A DNA stretch of 64,000 nucleotides from Sulfuritalea sp. (GTDB lineage Bacteria > Pseudomonadota > Gammaproteobacteria > Burkholderiales > Rhodocyclaceae). The position numbers and the translations under genes are program-made. A model generated the notes under the pieces. That model saw only the letters and a program-made list of their open reading frames with translations, was not told where the DNA came from and ran no database searches. Every line of letters begins with the position of its first letter. The stretch's first letter is position 1. This document shows positions 42,315 to 50,252 of the stretch, in pieces. The stretch covers positions 62,001 to 126,000 of the forward strand of contig JAOTRV010000008.1 in NCBI GenBank assembly GCA_030247575.1, in the 5' to 3' direction.

Positions 42315-42351
42315 AAAAGCCGAATCAACTTAATGAGTTGATTCGGCTTTT
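42315..42351. terminator. Bidirectional rho-independent terminator
   Basis: Perfect 16-bp stem (AAAAGCCGAATCAACT) with a 5-base loop TAATG, with A-tract and T-tract at the stem ends. It can end both the HTH gene (plus) and the tRNA-Lys transcript (minus). Confidence 0.9.
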
Positions 42352-42355
42352 GATT

Positions 42356-42431
42356 TGGTGGGTTGTCACAGATTCGAACTGTGGACCGACGGATTAAGAG
42401 TCCGCTGCTCTACCAACTGAGCTAACAACCC
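42356..42431 (-). tRNA. tRNA-Lys (CUU)
   Basis: 76 nt including encoded CCA. Acceptor GGGTTGT pairs with ACAACCC; D stem GCTC/GAGC; anticodon loop CTCTTAA gives anticodon CTT; T arm with TTCGAAT. Second of a tandem pair. Confidence 0.97.
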
Positions 42432-42454
42432 GAATTTCAAATTATATATTACGG

Positions 42455-42530
42455 TGGTGGGTCGGGCGAGATTCGAACTCGCGACCAACGGATTAAAAGT
42501 CCGCTGCTCTACCGACTGAGCTACCGACCC
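42455..42530 (-). tRNA. tRNA-Lys (UUU)
   Basis: 76 nt including CCA. Acceptor GGGTCGG...CCGACCC region, anticodon loop CTTTTAA gives TTT, T loop TTCGAAT. 23 bp upstream of the CUU gene, with the same anticodon stem sequence. Confidence 0.97.
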
Positions 42531-42624
42531 AGCGCAGAAGGGCGCGAATCGTACAGACCTTCCTTGACGCTGTCAAACCTGCGCTGAAATTCGCGCAACT
42601 CTCCGCTTTCGTCGGCAAAACCAC

Positions 42625-42770
42625 AAAAAAAACGCAACCCACGTAGGGTTGCGGTTAATCCACACCAAAGGAGGAGAGGGTGGAGGAGACACGGGTCAAA
42701 CACAAACTGACTTGATTTTGCTTGCGGCATCAGCTGGCGTTCAGTTGGAAAAATTCTTTCATACTCCCTG
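42625..42770 (-). ncRNA. Candidate small RNA with anti-Shine-Dalgarno motifs
   Basis: On the minus strand a perfect hairpin CGCAACCC-TACGT-GGGTTGCG followed by eight T (42625-42653) is a strong terminator with no gene ahead of it. Just upstream are two CTCCTCC motifs (42670-42676 and 42682-42688), complementary to ribosome-binding sites. The 5' end is a guess. I recall an Rfam family of betaproteobacterial toxic small RNAs with anti-SD content; membership is unchecked. Confidence 0.5.
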
Positions 42771-43015
42771 TCGCATTGCAAGGCTTTTTTGTGCATTGCG
42801 CAATCGGCGGCTCAAAAGCAGCTGTGCACTGCATCAAGTTATTTGATTATATTGATTTTTAACGGATTAACTTTCAATTCCTGGCCAGCAAGTTTTCTTA
42901 TGCGGGCGCCAATTCGGCGCTTGGAAGACGAAACGGGCTCAGTTTGCTGCGACGCCACATGTACCGCTGAATGCCCCGGCTAGAATGCTCGCCATTGCTT
43001 GAAGGAGTGAATGGC
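42771..43015. other. Intergenic region before the OsmC-type gene
   Basis: AT-rich stretch (TTATTTGATTATATTGATTTTTAACGG around 42840-42866) likely containing promoters for the small RNA (minus) and the OsmC-type gene (plus). No coding region seen. Confidence 0.4.
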
Positions 43016-43432
43016 ATGGAATGCACGGTACGCTGGCATGAGGGAATGAGTTTTGTTGCCGAGACCGGCAGCGGGCACTTGGTATGCATGGACGGTGCAC
43101 CGGATGCGGGCGGACGCAATCTGGCGCCGCGGCCCATGGAATTGCTGCTGGCCGGCACCGGTGGCTGCACGGCCTTCGATATCGTCCTGATCCTGAAGCG
43201 CGGCCGCCATGCGGTCAGCGGATGCGAGGTAAAGCTTCAGGCCGATCGGGCGGAGACGGACCCCAAGGTTTTCACCAGGATCAACATGCACTTCGTGGTG
43301 ACCGGGAAGAATCTGAAGCCGGAGGCGGTCGAGCGCGCGGTTCAACTGTCCGCGGAGAAATACTGCTCTGCGTCGATCATGCTGGGCAAGACTGCCGCGA
43401 TCGACCACAGCTTCGAGGTGGTCGAGGCCTGA
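43016..43432 (+). CDS. OsmC family protein (YhfA type)
   Basis: 138 residues; ATG at 43016 after GAAGGAG. The two redox cysteines are in GGCTAFDIVLIL and KYCSASIML. YhfA-like OsmC proteins are of uncertain substrate. It converges with coq7, the stops being adjacent. Confidence 0.88.
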   Translation: MECTVRWHEGMSFVAETGSGHLVCMDGAPDAGGRNLAPRPMELLLAGTGGCTAFDIVLILKRGRHAVSGCEVKLQADRAETDPKVFTRINMHFVVTGKNLKPEAVERAVQLSAEKYCSASIMLGKTAAIDHSFEVVEA

Positions 43433-44053
43433 TCAGGCAACGTAGGACAGTTTCGTCATCACCTTCGATGAAAGCTTCATCGCCAGCTTGACCGGCGGCG
43501 GCAGTTCCCGCGCGCCGTAGTGCGTCGCTGTTTCGGCATGGCGCATCTCGTCGACTTTCATCTGTTCCAGCACTTCCCAGGACTTGCGATCCTGCGCCGG
43601 CAGACTGGCTTTGTGGCCCTCGAGATGGCCCTCCACCTGACGCTCGGTTTCTGCCAGAAATCCCAGGCTCCAGGCATCGCCGAATTTTCCGGCGACCACC
43701 CCGATGGCCAGCGAACCGGCATACCACAGCGGATTGAACAGGCTCTTGCGACCACCGAGTTCGGCGATGCGCCTCGCGGTCCAATTGAGATGCTCGGTTT
43801 CTTCCCATGCGGCCTGTTCCAGCTCGCGCCTGACCGCCGGATCGGACGAGCCCAGTGCCTGCCCCTGGTACAGCGCCTGGGCGCAGATCTCCCCGCAGTG
43901 ATTGACCCGCATCAGCGCAGCGACGTGGCGCTTCTCGTCCTCGCTCATCTCGGCCTCGGGCAGGTCTTCACCAGGCATCGGTCTGCGGGTCGGGGCGGAC
44001 GCAAAGACCGCACGCAGCGCCTTGTCCAGTTCGGGTATCAGGATGTCGAACAT
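43433..44053 (-). CDS. coq7: Coq7-type demethoxyubiquinone hydroxylase
   Basis: 206 residues, di-iron four-helix protein: ligands in MRVNHCGEICAQALY, WEETEHLNW, EGHLEGH and DEMRHAE. Catalyses hydroxylation in ubiquinone synthesis at the membrane surface. ATG at 44053; the longer frame upstream overlaps the CNP1 gene. The two E-x-x-H motifs identify the family. Confidence 0.95.
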   Translation of the reverse strand: MFDILIPELDKALRAVFASAPTRRPMPGEDLPEAEMSEDEKRHVAALMRVNHCGEICAQALYQGQALGSSDPAVRRELEQAAWEETEHLNWTARRIAELGGRKSLFNPLWYAGSLAIGVVAGKFGDAWSLGFLAETERQVEGHLEGHKASLPAQDRKSWEVLEQMKVDEMRHAETATHYGARELPPPVKLAMKLSSKVMTKLSYVA

Positions 44054-44073
44054 TTGAAGCCCCCTGAAATCTG

Positions 44074-44628
44074 TCAATTCACCTCGGGATGCCTGCCGAG
44101 GCGCAAGGCGTTGCGTCCCTCGTCGGCCGTCTTGATGGCGCGTCCCGTCGGGCAAAACAGGTCGTGACTCAGTGCCGCATGGTGCGCATTGAGAGCCTTG
44201 GTCTCTATGGGCCGCCAGTCGTTGCGCACGGCGCGGGATATCGTCCAGGTGCCGTCGCTGCGACCGGTGGCGTAATGCTTCCACCTGAGATCCCGGCAGT
44301 TGATGCCCTCGAAGCTGACGTTGGTGGCGCCGCCTGAAGTTTTCACCACAAGCACGTAACGCACGACGCCATCAGTGCCGACAGCCAGCGTGCTGGCGTC
44401 GATCAGGAACTTGTTGGCGGCCGTGGCACTGACATAAATCTCGCGCAGGTCTTCCGCCTTCGGAAAGGCCGGGGGTTCGACTTCCCGCTGCTCCTTCCAG
44501 GGGCCCGGGTCCTCGATATTCGGATTGAAGGCATTCTGGGTGGGACGGCCGCCCCTCGACACATCACGGTCCTGCGCCGCGGCGCTCAGGGCGACGGCAG
44601 AAAGGACCAGCAGTCCGCTGAATTTCAT
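44074..44628 (-). CDS. CNP1-like family secreted protein
   Basis: 184 residues with a signal peptide (about 1-18). Motifs [39 protein letters not shown] and DLFCPTG match the CNP1 (cryptic neisserial protein 1) family, of unknown function and characteristic of betaproteobacteria. Overlaps rppH by 4 bases. Confidence 0.9.
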   Translation of the reverse strand: MKFSGLLVLSAVALSAAAQDRDVSRGGRPTQNAFNPNIEDPGPWKEQREVEPPAFPKAEDLREIYVSATAANKFLIDASTLAVGTDGVVRYVLVVKTSGGATNVSFEGINCRDLRWKHYATGRSDGTWTISRAVRNDWRPIETKALNAHHAALSHDLFCPTGRAIKTADEGRNALRLGRHPEVN

Positions 44629-45152
44629 TTCGTATGATCCGCCGCGTCCGTTTCCCAGCGCGGCACCCGCTCGTCGGGGTGCACGAACAGCAGGCGCGCC
44701 AATTCGAGCAGGGCGGCCTCATACACGCCGCGCTTGAACTCGATCACGCTGCCCAGCGGCACCCAGTAGTTGTTCCAGCGCCAGGCATCGAATTCCGGGT
44801 GTTCGCTGGCGCGCAGGCAGACGTCGCTGTCGCGGCCGACCAGACGCAGCAGAAACCAGATCTGTTTCTGCCCCTTGTAGGTGCTGCGCCATTCGCGGCG
44901 TATCCATTGCTTCGGCACTTCATAGCGCAACCAGTCGCGTGTGCGGCCGATGATCCGCACATGCTCGGGCTTGAGGCCGGTTTCCTCCTCCAGTTCACGC
45001 AGCATCGCCTGCTCGGGCGTTTCGCCCTTCTTGATGCCCCCTTGCGGGAACTGCCAGGAATGTTCGCGGATGCGCTTGCCCCAGAAGACCTCGTTGCGAC
45101 TGTTGACCAGAACGATGCCGACGTTCGGGCGAAAGCCTTCACGATCGAGCAT
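44625..45152 (-). CDS. rppH: RNA pyrophosphohydrolase
   Basis: 175 residues with a complete Nudix box ([20 protein letters not shown], then TGL) at about residues 38-60 and the [11 protein letters not shown] start. Removes pyrophosphate from mRNA 5' ends, triggering decay. Divergent from proS. Confidence 0.95.
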   Translation of the reverse strand: MLDREGFRPNVGIVLVNSRNEVFWGKRIREHSWQFPQGGIKKGETPEQAMLRELEEETGLKPEHVRIIGRTRDWLRYEVPKQWIRREWRSTYKGQKQIWFLLRLVGRDSDVCLRASEHPEFDAWRWNNYWVPLGSVIEFKRGVYEAALLELARLLFVHPDERVPRWETDAADHTK

Positions 45153-45283
45153 GATGCATATTCCAATGATTGATTGGGGTTCATTCTTTCACAATCGGGG
45201 GCCGCTGGAAAGCCGCATCTGCCGCCTCTGCAAATTGGCGGCCGCGGTTAAAATGCGCGCTTTCCGCCTTTCAGCCTACAGCC

Positions 45284-46999
45284 ATGCGCGCCAGCCAGTT
45301 CTTCATCGCCACTCTCAAGGAAGCTCCCTCCGACGCCGAAATCGTCAGCCACAAGCTGATGCTGCGCGCCGGCCTGATCCGCCGCCTCGCCGGCGGCATT
45401 TACACCTGGATGCCGATGGGCCTGCGTGTCCTGCGCAAGGTCGAGAACATTGTGCGCGAGGAAATGAACCGCGCCGGCGCCGTCGAACTGCTCATGCCGG
45501 CGGTGCAACCTTTTGAATTGTGGGAAGAATCCGGGCGCGGCCCGAAGTACGGCCCGGAGCTGCTGCGCTTCAAGGATCGCCACCAGCGCGACTTCGTGAT
45601 CGGCCCGACGCACGAAGAGGTCATCACCGACGTGGTGCGCCGCGACGTCAAGAGCTATCGCCAATTGCCGCGCCACTTCTACCAGATCCAGACCAAGTTC
45701 CGCGACGAGATCCGGCCGCGCTTCGGCGTCATGCGCGGGCGCGAGTTCCTCATGAAGGACGGCTATTCCTTTCACACCTCGTACGCCGACCTGGAACGCG
45801 AATACCGCAACATGTACGACACCTACAGCCGTATTTTCACTCGCTTGAGCCTGCAATTCCGTGCCGTGGCCGCCGACACCGGCGCCATCGGCGGCACCGG
45901 CTCGCACGAATTCCATGTGCTGGCGGACTCGGGCGAAGACGCGATTGCATTCTGCCCGGGATCGGACTATGCGGCCAACGTGGAACTCGCCGAGGCGGTC
46001 GCCCCCGCGAGAGTAGACGCCGGTGTTACGGCGACAATGGAAAAGAAAGCCACGCCGGGCAAGACCAAGTGCGAGGATGTCGCGGCTTTCCTCGGCCTCC
46101 CGCTAACGCAGACGGTCAAGGCCATCGCCGTCATGGCGGAAAAGGAAGGCGGCAGCGAATTCGTCCTGCTGCTCCTGCGCGGCGATCACGACCTGAACGA
46201 AATCAAGGCGCAGAAGGTGGTCGGCGCATTCCGTTTCGCCCGCGACGAGGAAATCGTCGAAGCGCTCGGCTGCAAGGCCGGCTATATCGGCGCGGTGGGA
46301 TTTTCGGGAAGAGTCGTCGCCGACCGCAGCGTTGCCGTCATGAACGACTGCGTTTGCGGCGCCAATGAAGAGGGCTACCACCTCACCGGCGTCAATTTCG
46401 GTCGCGACCTGCCGCAACCCGAAACCGTGGCCGACATCCGCAACGTGGTCGAGGGCGACGCCTCGCCAGACGGCAAGGGCCCGCTCGAACTGTGCCGCGG
46501 CATCGAAGTCGGTCACATCTTCCAGCTGCGCACCAAGTACGCCGAAGCGCTGAAATGCACGTTCCTCGACGAGCAGGGCAAGGACCAGGTCATGGAAATG
46601 GGCTGCTACGGCATCGGCGTCTCGCGCATCGTCGGCGCCGCCATCGAGCAGGGCCACGACGAGCGCGGCATCATATTCCCCGCCTCGATCGCTCCCTTTG
46701 CCGTGGCGGTGGTGCCGATGAACTACGCCAAGTCGGAAGCGGTCCGCGCCGCCGCCGCCGCCCTCCATGCCGAGCTGCTCGCCGCCGGCATCGACGCGAT
46801 CCTCGACGACCGCGACGAGCGCCCCGGCTCGATGTTCGCCGACTGGGAACTGATTGGCATCCCGCACCGCGTGGTGGTCGGCGAGCGCGGCCTCAAGGAA
46901 GGCAAGCTCGAATACAAGGGCCGCCGCGACACCGAGGCGACCATGGTTGCCGTCGGCGACATGGCGGCCTTCCTCAAACAGAAACTGTGCGGCGCCTAG
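45284..46999 (+). CDS. proS: Prolyl-tRNA synthetase
   Basis: 571 residues from ATG at 45284 ([19 protein letters not shown]). Class II motifs are present, e.g. [21 protein letters not shown] (motif 2), and the C-terminal [17 protein letters not shown] (motif 3), with the INS editing domain between (about 235-385). Normal bacterial length. A degenerate resemblance to the dispersed repeat at 46012-46033 is not counted. Confidence 0.97.
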   Translation: MRASQFFIATLKEAPSDAEIVSHKLMLRAGLIRRLAGGIYTWMPMGLRVLRKVENIVREEMNRAGAVELLMPAVQPFELWEESGRGPKYGPELLRFKDRHQRDFVIGPTHEEVITDVVRRDVKSYRQLPRHFYQIQTKFRDEIRPRFGVMRGREFLMKDGYSFHTSYADLEREYRNMYDTYSRIFTRLSLQFRAVAADTGAIGGTGSHEFHVLADSGEDAIAFCPGSDYAANVELAEAVAPARVDAGVTATMEKKATPGKTKCEDVAAFLGLPLTQTVKAIAVMAEKEGGSEFVLLLLRGDHDLNEIKAQKVVGAFRFARDEEIVEALGCKAGYIGAVGFSGRVVADRSVAVMNDCVCGANEEGYHLTGVNFGRDLPQPETVADIRNVVEGDASPDGKGPLELCRGIEVGHIFQLRTKYAEALKCTFLDEQGKDQVMEMGCYGIGVSRIVGAAIEQGHDERGIIFPASIAPFAVAVVPMNYAKSEAVRAAAAALHAELLAAGIDAILDDRDERPGSMFADWELIGIPHRVVVGERGLKEGKLEYKGRRDTEATMVAVGDMAAFLKQKLCGA

Positions 47000-47598
47000 C
47001 GCTTGCAATGACTCTTGCCGCGGCGCTGCTGCCGACAGCGGCCCGCGCCGGAGCGCAGCAGTATGAGCCGATGGCCGACAGCGTGCGAGCCGGCCTGCAC
47101 GCGGCGATTGCCGACCGCGCGTCACCGGAACCGCAATTCCCATCGATCCAGGAGAAGGTCAGCTGGCTGACCGAAATGTCCGCGCGGCTGACCCGCCGCA
47201 TGCCGGACCGCGAGGCGCGCCTGGATTTCCTCAAAACCGTGTATTACGAAGCCAAGCGTGCCGGCCTCGACCCGCAGATGGTGCTCGGCCTGATCCAGGT
47301 CGAGAGCGGTTTCCGCAAGTACGCCGTGTCGTCCGCCGGCGCGCGAGGCTATATGCAGGTGATGCCCTTCTGGATCAAGGAAATAGGCAGCAAGGGCGAC
47401 AACCTGTTCGCCATGCGCATCAACCTGCGTTACGGCTGTACCATCCTGCGCCACTATCTCGACATCGAGAAGGGCGACCTCTACCGCGCGCTGGGCCGCT
47501 ACAACGGCAGCCTGGGCAAGCCCGAGTATCCGAACATGGTGCGGGGAGCGTGGGAGAAGCAGTGGGGCTGGGGGCCGCGGGTGATTGGGCCGAGGTAG
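46987..47598 (+). CDS. Lytic transglycosylase, SLT domain
   Basis: 203 residues from a GTG inside the proS end, which gives a full signal peptide ([21 protein letters not shown]); an ATG at 47008 is the alternative. The SLT fold shows catalytic Glu in [20 protein letters not shown] and the GYMQVMPFW and [11 protein letters not shown] motifs. Cleaves peptidoglycan in the periplasm. Overlaps proS by 13 bp. Confidence 0.9.
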   Translation: MRRLALAMTLAAALLPTAARAGAQQYEPMADSVRAGLHAAIADRASPEPQFPSIQEKVSWLTEMSARLTRRMPDREARLDFLKTVYYEAKRAGLDPQMVLGLIQVESGFRKYAVSSAGARGYMQVMPFWIKEIGSKGDNLFAMRINLRYGCTILRHYLDIEKGDLYRALGRYNGSLGKPEYPNMVRGAWEKQWGWGPRVIGPR

Positions 47599-47607
47599 CG
47601 TGTTATT

Positions 47608-47629
47608 CGCCGTATCGCCGGCGCCGACT
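47608..47629 (-). repeat. Dispersed short repeat, copy 11
   Basis: About 21 of 22 bases match the consensus. Begins 9 bp after the transglycosylase stop. Confidence 0.75.
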
Positions 47630-47665
47630 TTTGCTTCAGTGCCTTCCCCACAAGGCCACGACGGA

Positions 47666-47694
47666 TTGATGTTCGGGTTCGAGAAGGCTAGAAT
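47666..47694 (+). promoter_or_regulatory. Sigma-70 promoter of the toxin-antitoxin pair
   Basis: TTGATG and TAGAAT at 17-bp spacing, 24 bp before the antitoxin start. An imperfect inverted repeat (ATGTTCCT/AGGAGAACAT) follows at the start site. Confidence 0.6.
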
Positions 47695-47718
47695 GTTCCT
47701 ACATGCAAGGAGAACATC

Positions 47719-48069
47719 ATGCAGACCGTCAATATCCGCCAGCTCAAAACCAACCCGTCGACTGCCCTGCGCAGCGCGAAGAATGACGACATGGTCGTCG
47801 TCATGAACCGCGATCATCCCCAAGCCCTGCTCGTCGATCTGGACAAGCTCGATCTGCCCGATCTCGACTCGGTACGGGTGGCACTTGCCGTGTCCTTGTT
47901 CCGCAGCGGGGCCGTCTCCGCCGGGTTTGCCGCGCGCGTGGCCTGCAAGCCCCTGCCCGAGATGCTGACCCTGCTCTCCAGTCTGGGCATTCCCCTGACC
48001 GGGGGCAATGCGGCCGATGCCCGCGACGATCTGAATGCGGGCAGGCGGTGGCTGGCGCAAAAGGCCTGA
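47719..48069 (+). CDS. Antitoxin: Phd-like N-terminus plus UPF0175
   Basis: 116 residues. The first 45 (MQTVNIRQLKTNPSTALRSAKNDDMVVVMNRDHPQALLVD) look like a Phd/YefM domain. The rest (SLFRSGAVSAGFAARVACKPLPEMLTLLSSLGIPL) is a UPF0175 segment, which partners DUF3368 toxins. The downstream gene is such a toxin, 3 bp away. The fusion of the two parts is notable but seen in relatives. Confidence 0.85.
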   Translation: MQTVNIRQLKTNPSTALRSAKNDDMVVVMNRDHPQALLVDLDKLDLPDLDSVRVALAVSLFRSGAVSAGFAARVACKPLPEMLTLLSSLGIPLTGGNAADARDDLNAGRRWLAQKA

Positions 48070-48072
48070 CAC

Positions 48073-48564
48073 TTGCGTAGCGTCGTCATCGCCGATGCGG
48101 GGCCGCTGATTGCGCTGTCCCGCATCGATTCCCTGGATTTGTTGCACGGCTTGTTCGGCCAAGTCCTGGTTACCGAAGCAGTTCGCGACGAGGCCTTGCC
48201 GGCGGCGGACTATCCGGGCAAGGCCGTCATCGCCCGAGCCTTCGACGCAGGCTGGCTGGCTTGTCCGGGACCTTTCGACACTTCGTGGCAGCCCGTGAAC
48301 CCCGGCCTCGATGCAGGAGAACGCAGCGCAATTGCGGCAGCGGTGAAGATGCCCGGATGTTTGCTCATCATCGATGATCGTGCCGGACGGGCAGAAGCGA
48401 AATCGCATCGCGTTGCCATCATCGGTACCGCAGCGATAATCGGTCTTGCCAAGTTGCAGGGCTTGATTCCGGCGGCGCGACCGATTCTCGATCGGCTCCA
48501 GCCGGCGGGATATTTCGTTCATCCGCGAATCATCGAGGCGGTGCTTCAAGATATCGGCGAGTAG
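48073..48564 (+). CDS. DUF3368-type PIN toxin
   Basis: 163 residues from a TTG start (MRSVVIADAGPLIALSRIDSLDLL). PIN-like acidic residues: Asp8, Glu31/Glu36 region, and IIDDRAGRAEAKSHR. A probable RNase toxin of a type II module with the antitoxin upstream. Confidence 0.85.
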   Translation: MRSVVIADAGPLIALSRIDSLDLLHGLFGQVLVTEAVRDEALPAADYPGKAVIARAFDAGWLACPGPFDTSWQPVNPGLDAGERSAIAAAVKMPGCLLIIDDRAGRAEAKSHRVAIIGTAAIIGLAKLQGLIPAARPILDRLQPAGYFVHPRIIEAVLQDIGE

Positions 48565-48870
48565 ATCGCCGTATCGGACCTTGTCTGCCGGGGATTCCGC
48601 TTCGCGGGCCGGCAAGCACCGACTTTCTGACTTCGTTCCCAAGCCCGCGCCGGGTCTCGCCCCGGCAGGCGACCTACTTTCTTGCTCGTGCAAGCAAGTA
48701 GGCAAAGAAGCACGCCCCGGCCCTTCGGGCTGCCCTCGCTGCGGAAGGCCCGCCGGGCCGGTCCCTAAACTAGCCGGCCAAAAAGCCGCCGGCGTCGGAC
48801 AACGCGACCGGAAACCTCCCGGCGAACCTCCCTCGCTCGGCGGGTCAGAGGGGAAGGAAAACCGTCGCGT
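48565..48870 (-). repeat. Left arm of a long inverted repeat
   Basis: About 265 bp matches the reverse complement of 49971-50248, both copies containing the segment around CTTTCTTGCTCGTGCAAGCA and an inner end in GGTCAGAGGGGAAGG. Its outer end carries a dispersed short repeat split by about 42 extra bases (CGCCGTATCG at 48567-48576; CCGACT at 48619). Confidence 0.85.
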
Positions 48871-49004
48871 AAGGCAGCCTGCGTCAAAAATCTGAAGCTG
48901 ACTCTATTGTCTAAAAAGCTGTCAATATGCTAAATGACGATGGTGATCCAGCCGTGTTGGCGAAAATCGTCGTACCTGAACCGAGCGAATAGTGAGGTCA
49001 TAAG
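48871..49004. other. AT-rich leader inside the inverted repeat pair
   Basis: Between the left arm and the HrgA-like gene. Likely promoter region; no gene found. Confidence 0.4.
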
Positions 49005-49931
49005 ATGACAGGCATTTTCTTGAAGCTGGCTGAGAAAATTCTCAAAGATTCGGATTACCCCCTCGCCGGATCAGACATATGGTCCTTGGTCGAGAAAGCT
49101 GGTTTAGATAAGCAGTTGCCGACCAAAGGCAAAACACCATGGAACTCGCTGGCAGCCCAAATGTATGTTGAGGTTCGGGATAATCCCAACTCAATTTTCG
49201 GCGCAACTGAGACGCGCCCGAAGCGCTTTTTCCTTAAGTCGAACGATAAGGCTGCGAAAAGTGCTTCGTCGATTCTTCCAGCAGCACTGCCAAAGAAGGA
49301 AGAGCCAAAGTTTCTAGAGAAGCACCTGCATCCGTTCCTGGCCTATCACGGTTTTTATTACCAGAAGGCCTACCTCAAGACCATTCGTCATTCGAAATCC
49401 GATAAAAAGGAGTTCGGTGAATGGGTGCATCCCGATATGGTCGGCTGTTACTTTCCGTTTGGTGACTGGACTAATGAAGTCGTAGAAATCAGCACGCTCT
49501 TGGGGGCGAGTGCATTCAAGTTATTCTCTTATGAGTTGAAACGCCAACTCTCTTTGTCCAACCTCAGAGAGGCGTTTTTTCAGACCGTATCAAACTCCTC
49601 ATGGGCCAACGAAACCTACTTGGCCGCGGCAGACATCGATACTGATGCTGATTTCACAAACGAACTCGAACGTTTGTCGTCCGCTTTTGGGGTGGGAATT
49701 ATCAAACTAAATATCCAGGATCCAGACTCATCCGAGTTGATCCTTCCAGCTCGGTCGCGTGAGTCGATCGATTGGGAAACGGCCAACAAGTTAGCTACGA
49801 TGAATCCTGACTTTCGTGATTTTCTGAAGCGGATCAGGACCGATATCGCGAGTCGTGAGGTTCGGCGTGAAATGTATGACAAAGTTTTGGATGCGGACGA
49901 GTTGCTGCAAGGTTTGACGAGTAGTACCTAA
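49005..49931 (+). CDS. HrgA-like protein: HARE-HTH plus nuclease-like domain
   Basis: 308 residues. The N-terminus (about 1-70, FLKLAEKILKDSDYPLAGSDIWSLVEKAGL...SLAAQMYVEV) is a HARE-HTH domain. The C-terminal part resembles HrgA/COG2958 proteins and shows a PD-(D/E)XK-type pattern: Asp in EWVHPDMVGCYFPFG and E-x-K in FSYELKRQL, then AVSNSSWANETYLAA. HrgA-like proteins are linked to restriction-type islands. GC content is well below the flanks. It is the only gene between the two repeat arms. Confidence 0.85.
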   Translation: MTGIFLKLAEKILKDSDYPLAGSDIWSLVEKAGLDKQLPTKGKTPWNSLAAQMYVEVRDNPNSIFGATETRPKRFFLKSNDKAAKSASSILPAALPKKEEPKFLEKHLHPFLAYHGFYYQKAYLKTIRHSKSDKKEFGEWVHPDMVGCYFPFGDWTNEVVEISTLLGASAFKLFSYELKRQLSLSNLREAFFQTVSNSSWANETYLAAADIDTDADFTNELERLSSAFGVGIIKLNIQDPDSSELILPARSRESIDWETANKLATMNPDFRDFLKRIRTDIASREVRREMYDKVLDADELLQGLTSST

Positions 49932-49970
49932 AAGCCAGCTCCGGGATTGATATTGGGCGCATACCCACAT

Positions 49971-50248
49971 ACGCGATGGTTTGCCTTCCCCTCTGACCCG
50001 CCGAGCGAGGAAGGTTCGCCGGGGGTAGTCCGGTCGCGTTGTCCGACGACGGCCGCTTTTTGGCCGGCTAGTTTAGCGACCGGCCCGGAGGGCCTTCCGC
50101 AGCGGGGGCAGCCCGAAGGGCCGGGGAGGCGGGGCGTGCTTCTTTGCCTACTTGCTTGCACGAGCAAGAAAGTAGGTCGCCTGCCGGGGCGAGACCCGGC
50201 GCGGACGTGGAAGCGAAGTCAGAAAGTCGGCGCTGGCGATACGGCGAT
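49971..50248 (+). repeat. Right arm of the long inverted repeat
   Basis: Reverse complement of 48565-48870 without the 42-bp interruption. Ends in an intact dispersed short repeat, 5 bp from the ffh stop codon. Confidence 0.85.
50225..50246 (+). repeat. Dispersed short repeat, copy 12 (perfect)
   Basis: Exact match to the consensus, including GTCGGCGCTGGCGATACGGC. It forms the outer end of the right repeat arm. Confidence 0.85.
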
Positions 50249-50252
50249 TTGA

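Noticed and set aside
46012-46033. Possible dispersed repeat in proS
   Set aside because: Five or more mismatches; within chance for GC-rich coding DNA.
1141-50246. CRISPR-like reading of the dispersed repeat
   Set aside because: Copies are kilobases apart in both orientations with no regular spacers and no cas genes.
48565-50248. Classical insertion sequence
   Set aside because: No transposase between or beside the inverted arms, and the arms are far longer than IS ends.
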